Origin: CALZBJ01 sp945619025 | Lineage (GTDB): Bacteria > Pseudomonadota > Gammaproteobacteria > Cardiobacteriales > Wohlfahrtiimonadaceae | Assembly (NCBI GenBank): GCA_945619025.1 | Contig: CALZBJ010000004.1 | Location: 62,001 to 126,000, forward strand | Length of the DNA stretch: 64,000 nt | Direction: 5' to 3' | Shown here: piece by piece, positions 26,135 through 33,475 of the stretch | Numbering within the stretch: the first letter of the stretch is position 1 | Layout: every line of letters starts with the position of its first letter | Notes under the pieces: model-generated | Database searches by the model: none | What the model was told of the DNA's origin: nothing | The model's input: the letters and a program-made list of their open reading frames with translations, nothing else | Program-made: the position numbers and the translations under genes

Positions 26135-26728
26135 ATGAGTGCTTCGATGATAACAAGCGTTGTTTTTACCGGTATCGGGGTCATATTACTTGGCGGATTT
26201 ATTGTTATTTTTAATAAATTGATCCGGCATAAAAACTATTGCTATAACGCCTTTGCGCAGATCGATGTGCAACTCACTTATCGCTATGATCTTGTGCCAA
26301 ATTTGGTGGCAGTAGCAAAAGAGTATCTTCGTCATGAGCAATCGGTCCTTCAGAGCGTTACCGAAGCGCGAAATCGAGCTTTCCAAACCCTTAAAGATGC
26401 GCGTCACGCGGTCGGAGAGGTCGATGCCATGCGCGATATGGCCGTAGCCGATACCTCGCTCACACACGCCTTAGCGGGGTTTCGCGCAACGGTGGAAGCC
26501 TATCCCGATCTCAAAGCGGATAAGCAGATGGAGAGGTTATCTGAAGAGTTGGTGCACATTGAAAATCGCATCGCGTTTGCTCGCCAAGCCTACAATGATG
26601 AGGTGATGCATTATCGCATTACCCAAGAGACTTTCCCGAATAATATCGTCAATGCGATCGGGCGTTTTCCCACTATGGCGGAGCTCGATCTTGAATACGA
26701 TAAGGAAGCGCCAACCCTTGATCTTTAA
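26135..26728 (+). CDS. LemA family protein
   Basis: 197 residues. The ATG at 26135 was preferred over the TTG at 26132 because AAGGAGG (26121-26127) is spaced well for it. An N-terminal membrane helix (about 5-28) is followed by the LemA core: AFAQIDVQLTYRYDLVPNLVAVAKEYL, then long helices with VTEARNRAFQ, ERLSEELVHIENRIAFARQAYND and a terminal FP-rich segment (FPNNIVNAIGRFP). The usual LemA asparagine-rich start is kept (KNYCYNAFAQ). Function unknown; often paired with HtpX or TPM-domain genes, which are absent here. Confidence 0.9.
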   Translation: MSASMITSVVFTGIGVILLGGFIVIFNKLIRHKNYCYNAFAQIDVQLTYRYDLVPNLVAVAKEYLRHEQSVLQSVTEARNRAFQTLKDARHAVGEVDAMRDMAVADTSLTHALAGFRATVEAYPDLKADKQMERLSEELVHIENRIAFARQAYNDEVMHYRITQETFPNNIVNAIGRFPTMAELDLEYDKEAPTLDL

Positions 26729-26775
26729 TGTCCGACCTTTCAGTGTGATCTTTAAGGGATCATGGAGTCATTCAA

Positions 26776-26813
26776 AAGGCTAGATTGGGGAGACTCATTC
26801 TAGCCTTCTATTT
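26776..26813 (+). terminator. Probable terminator after lemA
   Basis: Nine-base perfect arms AAGGCTAGA (26776-26784) and TCTAGCCTT (26799-26807), loop of 14 bases, then CTATTTT. The U-run is interrupted, so efficiency is uncertain. priA starts about 10 bases further on. Confidence 0.55.
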
Positions 26814-26822
26814 TGGAGAATT

Positions 26823-29063
26823 ATGCAGTATCTCGATGTGATTTTACCGGTGCCTCTGCGCCGAACGTTTGAATATTCATTGCCGGCAGAGTGGGCTAAC
26901 CGTGCTCAAACAGGCATGCGCGTTGTAGTGCCCTTTGGGCGCGGCAAACGGACGCTTGTGGGGATTATTCAAGCGGTAAAATCAGACTGTGAATACGATG
27001 CCAAAAAGATTAAACCGATTGTCTCGCTCCTTGATCGGGAGCCCTTAATCGGTGAGCACGAATTTCGGTTAATGAGGTGGATGAGTCGTTATTATCATGC
27101 GCCGATCGGCGAGGTGATGCCACTCTTTCTTCCGCCGAAACTTCGTAAAGGCGCGCCTCTTCATGAGATGGAGGCAATGATTGCGCTCACTGAAAAAAGC
27201 CTCCCATGGCTTGCTGCAGAGGGAAGTTCGCGGGAGACCGTGAAACATACGATCGTCACCACGATTTCTGAAAAAGGAATGCCGATAAAGGCAGAAGAGG
27301 GGGGTGATGGCATAACGTATCCTTCGATTGAAAAGGCGCTACTTCGAGAACTTTTTCCAACGCTTCCTTCCCATTTGCGGGAGCTAATTAAACGGGGCTT
27401 ATTAACCGAGTTTGAACGCCCGCTTGCAACGGAGTGGGATGCGACCCATTTTCCCTCTGAGGCCTCAAGTTTTGAACTCAGTGAGGCGCAACAAACGGCG
27501 GTCAATTCCGTTGAGCTTGAAAAAGGGGTCTATCTTTTAGAAGGAGTGACAGGTTCTGGGAAAACGGCCGTCTATACGGAGATTGCCCGGCGCGTTTTAA
27601 AGACGGGAAAGCAGGTGCTCCTCTTGCTTCCAGAGATTGGATTGACGCCGCAATTTATTACTCGCATTGAGAAAGAGCTTAATGTGCGCATGGCGGTGAT
27701 TCACTCTCGCCTTACGGATAATGAGCGTTTTGAGGCGTGGAATGCGGCGCGAACGGGGAAGATTGATCTTTTAATCGGTACGCGTTCAGCGCTCTTCACG
27801 CCATTTGTACGCCTTGGCGCGATTTTAATCGATGAATCTCACGATCCTTCCTATATTCAGCAAGATGGCGTGCGCTATTCGGCGGTCAATAGTGGCATTC
27901 AACGGGCGATGCGGCTCAATATCCCCATCGTGCTCGGGACGGCAACGCCGACGCTAGAAAACTATCTTAATATCGATTCTGGGCTCTGGAAACACCTTAA
28001 ATTGCCCCATCGTGTTAAGGGGCAGTTGCCGGATTGGCAGATCGTCGATAATAATGTTGAAGCGGTTTACGATGGCTTAAGCGGGACGCTGCTTAATGAG
28101 ATTGAAGCAACCCTTGCGCGTAAAGAGCAGGTGCTGATTTTCCTCAATCGGCGCGGATTTTCGCCGGTGATTATGTGCCGATCCTGTGGTTGGATGGCTA
28201 AATGCGATGATTGCGATGCGTATCTCAATTTTCATCGGGCAACGAATCGTCTCCATTGCCATCATTGTGGACATCAAGAGGGGTATCCCGAGGTGTGTCC
28301 TGAATGTGGCGTCAATGATTTTCAGTGGGTTGGAGTCGGTACGCAAAAGCTTGAAAAGGTGTTGTCTGATGCTTTTCCGGCTGCGAATGTGATGCGCTTT
28401 GATAGCGATAGCATGGCAGAAAAAGGGGAGTTTGAAGCGAGCGTTGCGAAGATTATTGCCGGTGAGATCGATATTATTATCGGCACGCAGATGCTCGCAA
28501 AAGGGCACGACTTTGAAAATATCACCCTCGTTGCACTCGTAAATCCCGATGGGCTCTTTTTCTCTAATGATTTTCGCGCCGAAGAGAAGCTTGCGCAGAC
28601 ACTGATGCAGGTTTCAGGGCGAGCCGGGCGCTCACAAAAGCCCGCGAAAGTGGTAATCCAAACCCTGTTCCCAAGCCACGCCGTGTTTACCGAGCTACCA
28701 AAAGTCGGCTATCAGCGCTTTACTCGCTCGCTCCTTGAGATGCGAAAGCTCCTTGAGCTCCCGCCGTATAGTCATCATGCGTTGATTCAAGTGGAAGCGC
28801 GGGCCGAGCAACAGGCGTTTCATTATTTGGAAGGCATTCTTGCTGCAACGCCCAAAGAGATGTTTGACGGGGTGCGTACGATGCCGGTGATGCCCAATCG
28901 TTTAAGTCGCCGTCAGGGGTATTATCGAGTCCATACCATTTTGCAGGCTAAAGAGCGCTCCGATCTGCACCGCGCGATCTACTATTTAATGGCCCTTTAC
29001 GAATGCAATCCGGTGACCGATTTAAGGTTCTTAATTGAGATCGATCCTGTGGATTACGGATAG
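26823..29063 (+). CDS. priA: Primosomal replication protein / helicase PriA
   Basis: 746 residues. Restarts stalled replication forks by 3'-5' helicase action and primosome loading. An N-terminal DNA-binding domain (1-110) is followed by Walker A GVTGSGKT (241-248) and Walker B LIDESHDPSY (DESH at 337-340, where most PriA proteins have DEEH). Two zinc sites are formed by eight cysteines (CRSC, CDDC, CHHC, CPEC, about 452-492). VGVGTQKLEKVL, IIGTQMLAKGHDFENITLV and QVSGRAGRSQKP form the C-terminal helicase lobe. Preceded by a hairpin; followed by a long gene-free region. Confidence 0.97.
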   Translation: MQYLDVILPVPLRRTFEYSLPAEWANRAQTGMRVVVPFGRGKRTLVGIIQAVKSDCEYDAKKIKPIVSLLDREPLIGEHEFRLMRWMSRYYHAPIGEVMPLFLPPKLRKGAPLHEMEAMIALTEKSLPWLAAEGSSRETVKHTIVTTISEKGMPIKAEEGGDGITYPSIEKALLRELFPTLPSHLRELIKRGLLTEFERPLATEWDATHFPSEASSFELSEAQQTAVNSVELEKGVYLLEGVTGSGKTAVYTEIARRVLKTGKQVLLLLPEIGLTPQFITRIEKELNVRMAVIHSRLTDNERFEAWNAARTGKIDLLIGTRSALFTPFVRLGAILIDESHDPSYIQQDGVRYSAVNSGIQRAMRLNIPIVLGTATPTLENYLNIDSGLWKHLKLPHRVKGQLPDWQIVDNNVEAVYDGLSGTLLNEIEATLARKEQVLIFLNRRGFSPVIMCRSCGWMAKCDDCDAYLNFHRATNRLHCHHCGHQEGYPEVCPECGVNDFQWVGVGTQKLEKVLSDAFPAANVMRFDSDSMAEKGEFEASVAKIIAGEIDIIIGTQMLAKGHDFENITLVALVNPDGLFFSNDFRAEEKLAQTLMQVSGRAGRSQKPAKVVIQTLFPSHAVFTELPKVGYQRFTRSLLEMRKLLELPPYSHHALIQVEARAEQQAFHYLEGILAATPKEMFDGVRTMPVMPNRLSRRQGYYRVHTILQAKERSDLHRAIYYLMALYECNPVTDLRFLIEIDPVDYG

Positions 29064-29103
29064 AATTTATTTATAGATTGGATTGAAATTTTCGTACTTC
29101 AGC

Positions 29104-29145
29104 GCCCGTTGGGAATTTAGGTCGAAAACGGGCTTATTTATCTAT
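29104..29145 (+). terminator. Weak terminator after priA
   Basis: Stem GCCCGTT (29104-29110) / AACGGGC (29127-29133) with a 16-base loop, followed by TTATTTATCT. The tract is U-rich but not continuous. Confidence 0.5.
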
Positions 29146-29340
29146 TATTAATAATAACCATCTGAATAATAATGAATTTATATCGGTATTAAAAATTCGA
29201 CAATTTACGTCATTTTTTGCCTAAAAAAGAACCGTTTTGCTGTACTAATAGGGAAGTGCAGTAGTAGGATAAATTTCTCAACGTAAAGAAAGATTAAAAA
29301 TAAACCGATTCAATTCAATGGGTTGTATGATATTTTAGGC
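29134..29340. other. AT-rich gene-free spacer between priA and the candidate sRNA
   Basis: No open frame with a ribosome binding site and no convincing promoter is visible here. It contains one half (TTTTTTGCCTAAAA, 29213-29226) of a 14-base perfect inverted repeat whose other half (29333-29346) covers the U-tract of the candidate sRNA terminator. Imperfect copies of a GTACTAA/GTAGTAGG motif occur around 29241-29270. Otherwise I see nothing. Confidence 0.5.
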
Positions 29341-29425
29341 AAAAAAAGACCGAGATACTAAGGTATCTCGGCAAAATAACCACCAAAGGAGGATATGGAG
29401 GAGAACGTTTGAATCATCAAACGTT
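29341..29425 (-). ncRNA. Candidate small RNA with two anti-Shine-Dalgarno (CCUCC) motifs
   Basis: About 85 nt, unannotated type. Order, 5' to 3' on the minus strand: hairpin AACGTTTGA-TGAT-TCAAACGTT (29404-29425, 9 perfect pairs); a 32-nt linker (29372-29403) that looks unpaired and contains CTCCTCC and ATCCTCCTTT; terminator hairpin CCGAGATAC-CTTA-GTATCTCGG (29350-29371); then TC and U7 (29341-29349). A promoter (29432-29459) places the start at the first base of the 5' hairpin. CCUCCUUU copies the 3' tail of 16S rRNA, so the linker can pair with mRNA ribosome binding sites. Architecture matches Hfq-dependent trans-acting sRNAs such as the Neisseria sibling sRNAs, but I recognise no family. 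The linker lacks a start codon in a useful frame. Confidence 0.7.
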
Positions 29426-29431
29426 GACCAT

Positions 29432-29459
29432 ATATTAGCAGACTATTTCTGAGAGTCAA
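29432..29459 (-). promoter_or_regulatory. Sigma70 promoter of the candidate sRNA
   Basis: On the minus strand: -35 TTGACT (29454-29459, 5 of 6), 16-base spacer, -10 TAATAT (29432-29437, 5 of 6). The predicted start lies 7 bases downstream at about 29425. Confidence 0.7.
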
Positions 29460-29554
29460 CCATCAATTTTACTTTTACAAAACGAAGCTGACGGTCGACA
29501 GGTTGCATGCAATTTAAGGTAAAGAAATGTTGGTTTTTTTGACTTAGGTGGCAC

Positions 29555-29584
29555 AAAAAAAACCTTGCTTGTGGCAAGGTTTTT
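29555..29584. terminator. Bidirectional terminator downstream of fabI
   Basis: CCTTGC (29563-29568), loop TTGTG, GCAAGG (29574-29579), flanked by A8 on the left (29555-29562) and T5 on the right (29580-29584). On the minus strand it ends fabI transcription 44 bases after the stop with a U8 tract; it also protects fabI from plus-strand readthrough and isolates the sRNA promoter from fabI transcription. Confidence 0.88.
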
Positions 29585-29627
29585 CATTGGCAAAATGCCC
29601 TATTTATTTTTCCATTGAACGGATCAA

Positions 29628-30410
29628 TTACATGCCCGAGATGACGGTGTTAAATCCACAGTCAACGTACGAGATTTCACCGGTAACGCCAGAGGCTAAA
29701 TCTGAGCAGAGGAATGCAGCAACGTTACCGACTTCTTCGATCGTGACGCAGCGGTTTAATGGCGCAGAGGCTTCAAATGCGGTGAGCATCTGTTTAAAGT
29801 CTGCAATGCCTGATGCTGCAAGTGTACGAATTGGGCCAGCGGAAACTGCGTTCACGCGGATGCCTTCTTTACCTAGCGCGCTTGCCATGTAACGAACGTT
29901 CGCTTCGAGTGATGCTTTAGCAAGACCCATAACGTTATAGTTTTGAACTGAGCGCACGCCGCCTAAGTAGCTTAATGTGATCAGTGCTGCATTTGGGCGA
30001 AGATGGGGTTTTGCTGATTTAGCAAGGGCTGCGAAGCTATATGATGAGATATCGTGCGCGACTTGGAACGCCTCGCGAGATACCGCGTCTAAATAGTTTC
30101 CTGAAAGTGCTTCACGTGGGGCAAAGCCGATTGCGTGAACGATAATGTCAAAGCCGTCTGTCCAAGTTTGGGTGACAGATGCCATAAGCGCATCGATTTC
30201 GTCATCGCTTGCCACATCACAGGGGAAGACAAGTTCTGAATCGAAATCATTTTTTGCCATGTCACGAACACGGCCTTCTAAACGCTCCCCTTGGAAGCTA
30301 AAAGCAAGCTCTGCGCCTTGTTCTTTCATTGCTTTTGCAATGCCGTATGCAATCGAACGATTCGAAGCAAGACCAAGAATCAGCGCACGTTTACCTGTTA
30401 AAAATCCCAT
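29628..30410 (-). CDS. fabI: Enoyl-ACP reductase (NADH), FabI type
   Basis: 260 residues. Catalyses the last reduction of each fatty acid elongation cycle. SDR fold with the FabI-specific GLASNRSIAYGIA near residue 13, HAIGFAPREAL near 92, and the active-site Tyr148, Tyr158 and Lys165 (YX6K in the FabI spacing; SYLGG and YNVMGLAK). It is the triclosan-sensitive class by family. Located apart from the plsX-fabH-fabD operon. A probable own promoter overlaps the end of the upstream 33-residue gene. Confidence 0.97.
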   Translation of the reverse strand: MGFLTGKRALILGLASNRSIAYGIAKAMKEQGAELAFSFQGERLEGRVRDMAKNDFDSELVFPCDVASDDEIDALMASVTQTWTDGFDIIVHAIGFAPREALSGNYLDAVSREAFQVAHDISSYSFAALAKSAKPHLRPNAALITLSYLGGVRSVQNYNVMGLAKASLEANVRYMASALGKEGIRVNAVSAGPIRTLAASGIADFKQMLTAFEASAPLNRCVTIEEVGNVAAFLCSDLASGVTGEISYVDCGFNTVISGM

Positions 30411-30448
30411 ACAAATTCCTTTATCTATTGGTTTGAATGTTGCGTCTA

Positions 30449-30477
30449 ATTTTACCAGTGTTTTATCGTAATATCAC
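30449..30477 (-). promoter_or_regulatory. Possible fabI promoter
   Basis: On the minus strand: -35 GTGATA (30472-30477, 4 of 6), 17-base spacer, -10 TAAAAT (30449-30454, 5 of 6). The region also contains CTAATTT (30446-30452 on the plus strand), the same half-site as in the palindrome at the yceD-fab promoter, which may be chance in AT-rich DNA. Confidence 0.42.
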
Positions 30478-30575
30478 GAAATTGCCCAAAGTAAAGCAAG
30501 GCTCGCGATAACGATCAAAATGAGGGCGAGGCCCATGCGCTCCTTGGTGGAGGCATTAAAGAGCGAAAATTTCAT
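30474..30575 (-). CDS. Small single-pass membrane peptide, 33 residues
   Basis: Not recognised. The frame starts ATG at 30575, 15 bases after the stop of the cytochrome b561-type gene, with TAGGAA upstream as a ribosome binding site. The peptide has a polar, basic N terminus (MKFSLFNASTKERM) and then one hydrophobic helix of about 18 residues (GLALILIVIASLALLWAI) ending in Ser. This is the layout of small respiratory-complex subunits such as CydX or of other single-pass regulators: cytoplasmic N terminus is expected from the positive charges. Position directly behind a haem-binding membrane protein suggests a subunit or assembly partner, which is inference only. It is too short for usual gene callers. 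Confidence 0.6.
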   Translation of the reverse strand: MKFSLFNASTKERMGLALILIVIASLALLWAIS

Positions 30576-30590
30576 CGATATTCCTACGAA

Positions 30591-31301
30591 TTAAAACTGG
30601 TGAAAGAAGAAAAAGTAGATGGAAGCGGCCGCGACTATCACAAAGAGCACAAGGGCAATCCATGGATGATCGTGCGTGAGCGCTTCAGGCGTTTCCATAT
30701 GCGCTCGGTCGTAACGGCGTTTTCCGGTAATCATCGCACCAACGAGCGCGGCACGTTTGATCACGGTATAAAATAAGATCGCTAAAAGATGGAGTCCCAC
30801 AAGGCCAAAAATAACGTAATGCCCGTAGTGGTGAATCATCGCCAGCGTTGAGCGGGTGTCGTTTTCAATCAGGCCTGAGAGCGGGGCATTTTTAAACATG
30901 TAGGTGTTATCTTCTAAAAAGAGTCCAGAGCTCACTTGCAGTAAAATCACCACTAAAAATGCGAGCACCATCCAGCCGCCCATAGGGTTATGCCCTTCGG
31001 TTGGTGAGATGCCGGTTTTCATATAGTCTAAGATCGCTTTCGGGCCGCGTAAAAAATCCCAGAAAACGGCGTGTGAGCTGCCAAAAACGCCCCATAAAAT
31101 CCGGAAAACGATCAGAATAAAGATGCCAATCCCCGCGTATTGATGCACCGCCATCGCGCTCAGTGAGAGTTCAACCCCTAAGAGATTGTAGGCGTAATAA
31201 TCGTAAAAATTGTAACCGGTATAAAGACAGAGCGAGATTAAAACCACAAGGCTCCAATGAAAGAGGCGGACGGGCAGGTCCCACACTTTAAATTTGTTCA
31301 T
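30591..31301 (-). CDS. Cytochrome b561-type di-haem membrane protein
   Basis: 236 residues with five hydrophobic segments (about 14-30, 48-72, 110-127, 162-182, 213-231). Candidate haem-ligating histidines lie on helices: His15 (LFHWSLV), His53 (VHQYAGIG), His157/158/161 (IHHYGHYVIF) and His171 (GLVGLHLL). This fits the prokaryotic b561/Ni-hydrogenase cytochrome b family that passes electrons across the inner membrane. The partner is not evident: no c-type cytochrome or dehydrogenase is adjacent. It sits directly downstream of tolA, where tolB is expected, and upstream of a 33-residue membrane peptide. RBS AAGGAGC precedes ATG. Confidence 0.88.
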   Translation of the reverse strand: MNKFKVWDLPVRLFHWSLVVLISLCLYTGYNFYDYYAYNLLGVELSLSAMAVHQYAGIGIFILIVFRILWGVFGSSHAVFWDFLRGPKAILDYMKTGISPTEGHNPMGGWMVLAFLVVILLQVSSGLFLEDNTYMFKNAPLSGLIENDTRSTLAMIHHYGHYVIFGLVGLHLLAILFYTVIKRAALVGAMITGKRRYDRAHMETPEALTHDHPWIALVLFVIVAAASIYFFFFHQF

Positions 31302-31329
31302 GAATGCTCCTTATAAGATACGAGAACTA

Positions 31330-32307
31330 CTATTCGAAGGTGACTTCAAAGGTGTAGCGTTCCTTTTTGACGGCATCAAGTGCAAGCGGATCGGTGGGCA
31401 GTGGAATCGGGACAGCTGCTTCAATGCCGCGGACGGTACTGCGGTCATATTCTAAACTGCCGCTCGATTTGATCACCTGCGGATCGCCGATGAGATAGCC
31501 ATTGGCGTTAAGTTGGAAGCGCACCGTTGCACTTAATCCGCCTTCCGGTTTTATCCAGAACGTATATAAATGTACTTTTAAAGTGCCACTTAAGTATTGA
31601 CTTACCGCAGCTCCGGTCTTTTCTGCTAATACTTTTGCATCGCGAGCCGCTTGTTCACGGGCCGCTTTCTCTTTAGCTAGGCGATCACGTTCCGCTTGCG
31701 CCGCCTTTTCTTTTGCAATGCGCTCCTGCTCGGCTTTTTCTTTAGCCGCTTTTTCCTTGGCTGCTTTTTCTTGAGCGATTTTTTCTTGGCGTGCTTTCTC
31801 AGCTTTCTCTTGAGCGATTTTTTCTTGACGCTCTTTTTCAACCTTCTCTTTGGCGATCTTTTCCTGACGCTCTTTCTCAGCCTTTTCTTTGGCGATCTTT
31901 TCCTGACGCGCTTTCTCAGCCTTCTCTTTAGCAATCTTTTCCTGACGCGCTTTCTCGGCCTTCTCTTTGGCGATCTTTTCTTGGCGTTCTTTTTCAGCCT
32001 TCTCTTTCGCGATCTTTTCTTGACGGGCTTTCTCCGCTTTTTCTTTGGCAATCCGCTCCTCTTCGAGGCGTTTTTCTGTTGCTAAACGATTAATCTCTTC
32101 GGTCACTTGGCGATGATCAATCCGTTCTGAGGCAAGGGGTTCGGGCGTTGGAATCTCAGAGTCGAGCGGGACCTGTAAACCGCCGCCCGGCGCATCGAAG
32201 ATAATCTCTTTGGTTTTCATCACAAAAAAGACCACTCCCGCGATCATGAGCGCGGTTAACAGAAGGCTTACGCCATTGGCGATAATCGATTGAAGTCGGC
32301 TATTCAT
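31330..32307 (-). CDS. tolA: Cell envelope integrity protein TolA
   Basis: 325 residues in three parts: N-terminal membrane helix (about 11-30), a Lys/Glu/Ala-rich periplasmic rod (about 65-230) and a TonB/TolA-type C-terminal domain (about 232-325; YLSGTLKVHLYTFW, ATVRFQLNANGYLIGDP). TolA transduces proton-motive force from TolQR to TolB/Pal. The rod contains seven tandem 13-residue repeats (IAKEKAEKARQEK type, residues 86-176). Start lies 2 bases after the tolR stop. No tolB or pal follows; the next gene encodes a b-type cytochrome. Confidence 0.93.
   Translation of the reverse strand: MNSRLQSIIANGVSLLLTALMIAGVVFFVMKTKEIIFDAPGGGLQVPLDSEIPTPEPLASERIDHRQVTEEINRLATEKRLEEERIAKEKAEKARQEKIAKEKAEKERQEKIAKEKAEKARQEKIAKEKAEKARQEKIAKEKAEKERQEKIAKEKVEKERQEKIAQEKAEKARQEKIAQEKAAKEKAAKEKAEQERIAKEKAAQAERDRLAKEKAAREQAARDAKVLAEKTGAAVSQYLSGTLKVHLYTFWIKPEGGLSATVRFQLNANGYLIGDPQVIKSSGSLEYDRSTVRGIEAAVPIPLPTDPLALDAVKKERYTFEVTFE
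31780..32052 (-). repeat. Seven 39-bp tandem repeats inside tolA
   Basis: Codes for seven in-register copies of a 13-residue helical unit (IAKEK[AV]EK[AE]RQEK). Copies differ by synonymous changes and by Ala/Glu at one position, so they are not freshly duplicated, yet they are similar enough to allow slippage and rod-length change. Confidence 0.9.
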
Positions 32308-32309
32308 AC

Positions 32310-32738
32310 TTAGTTTTCACTTATAATGACATCAAATTGAACCTTTTTCTCGGTGACATCTTGCAAGAGTGCAACGGCATCGATAATGCGCCCATAAGGC
32401 GCATCTTTATCCCCTTTAACGCGGGTATTTAGGCCAGCATTTTTATCAAAGACAAAGCGCACCTGCTCTTTAATTTGCGCGTCCGATAGGCTCACTTCAG
32501 GTTCAGGCGCGTAGTTAAGGTAAAATCGTCCCTCGCGATCGACCGAGACCACGATATCGTCATTATCCTCAGAGGCGACATCTTTTGCGCTCTCCATCGA
32601 CGGCGGATCGACATCAATCCCCACCGAGATGGTCGTTGCGGTCACCATAAAGATAATCAGTAGGACGAACATCACGTCCACATAGGGCACGATGTTCATC
32701 TCAGCGTTGAGTTTTGTCCGACGTGTACGGCGTTGCAT
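32310..32738 (-). CDS. tolR: TolR (ExbD family) proton-channel subunit
   Basis: 142 residues. One N-terminal membrane helix (about 16-36) containing the functional Asp in PYVDVMFVLLIIFM (about residue 21), followed by a periplasmic domain with NTRVKGDKDAPYGRIIDAV (about 96-114). Forms the TolQ-TolR motor that energises TolA. Two bases separate it from tolQ. Confidence 0.95.
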   Translation of the reverse strand: MQRRTRRTKLNAEMNIVPYVDVMFVLLIIFMVTATTISVGIDVDPPSMESAKDVASEDNDDIVVSVDREGRFYLNYAPEPEVSLSDAQIKEQVRFVFDKNAGLNTRVKGDKDAPYGRIIDAVALLQDVTEKKVQFDVIISEN

Positions 32739-32740
32739 AA

Positions 32741-33466
32741 TTACCCCTCTCTCGAGTGAGATGATTGGGTGTGCGCCGATTTTTGTTTGGTGAGATGGAT
32801 ATATTGGCGCGATAAAATATTGGCAAATTCATCAATAAATCCATCATACCGCATCAGTAATTTATTCACATCGTTGGTAAATTTGTTGTAGGCCATCGAT
32901 GCGGGAATCGCGGCAAAGAGCCCGATCGCCGTTGCAATGAGCGCCTCTGAAATCCCGGGAGCGACCTGTGCAAGCGTTACCTGTTTAACAGCGCCAAGCG
33001 CGCTAAAAGAATTCATTACCCCAATCACCGTGCCTAAAAGCCCAATATAGGGGGCAACTGATGCAGTTGTTGCAAGCCAAGAGAGCGTCTTATTGAGTGC
33101 GATCTCCTCTTTTTGCGTTGCGGAAAACATCGCACTTTTAGCGTTATTAGCGATCAATTCAGGGGAATAATTGAGATGATCTTTTAAGCGCCAAAATTCT
33201 TGAAAGCCCGCTAAAAATACTGACTCAAGGCCCACCGGCTTTTGATCTTTTTTAAGGGTGTGGTTGGCAAGTTGATTGATATCGGCGCCGGACCAGAAAA
33301 GCCGCTCAAATTTAGTCACTTGGTGGGTGGCAAATTTTAGTAAAATCCATTTTTTCCAGATCAGGAAGATCGCAATGATCACCATACTCGCCAGAATCCC
33401 GATAATGATCTGAACGGGGAGACTCGCTTCAAGGATAAGTTGCCAAAAGTTGACGCTAGATTGCAT
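32741..33466 (-). CDS. tolQ: TolQ (ExbB/MotA family) proton-channel protein
   Basis: 241 residues, three membrane helices (about 15-36, 132-158, 172-196). TVAPYIGLLGTVIGVMNSF-like block near 134-150 and APGISEALIATAIGLFAAIPASMAYNKF near 168-195 (landmarks) are the channel signatures. A long cytoplasmic loop lies between helices 1 and 2. RBS TAGGAG precedes ATG. Operon order ybgC-tolQ-tolR-tolA. Confidence 0.95.
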   Translation of the reverse strand: MQSSVNFWQLILEASLPVQIIIGILASMVIIAIFLIWKKWILLKFATHQVTKFERLFWSGADINQLANHTLKKDQKPVGLESVFLAGFQEFWRLKDHLNYSPELIANNAKSAMFSATQKEEIALNKTLSWLATTASVAPYIGLLGTVIGVMNSFSALGAVKQVTLAQVAPGISEALIATAIGLFAAIPASMAYNKFTNDVNKLLMRYDGFIDEFANILSRQYIHLTKQKSAHTQSSHSREG

Positions 33467-33475
33467 GAATTACTC

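Noticed and set aside
29213..29226. T6 tract read as a plus-strand terminator
   Set aside because: No hairpin precedes it on the plus strand.
29395..29412. ATG-GAG-GAG-AAC-GTT-TGA minicistron on the plus strand behind AAAGGAGG
   Set aside because: Spacing between GGAGG and ATG is only about 2 bases, no plus-strand promoter is seen, and the minus-strand promoter and terminator explain the region better.
30108..30123. TGCTTCACGTGGGGCA, a parS-like match in fabI
   Set aside because: Four mismatches to the 16-base consensus and a broken right arm; in-coding chance match.
31696..32085. A 129-codon open frame on the plus strand, very hydrophobic and Phe/Leu-rich
   Set aside because: It is the exact complement of the Lys/Glu repeat of tolA; repetitive AAA/GAG codons leave the other strand open. 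No ribosome binding site.
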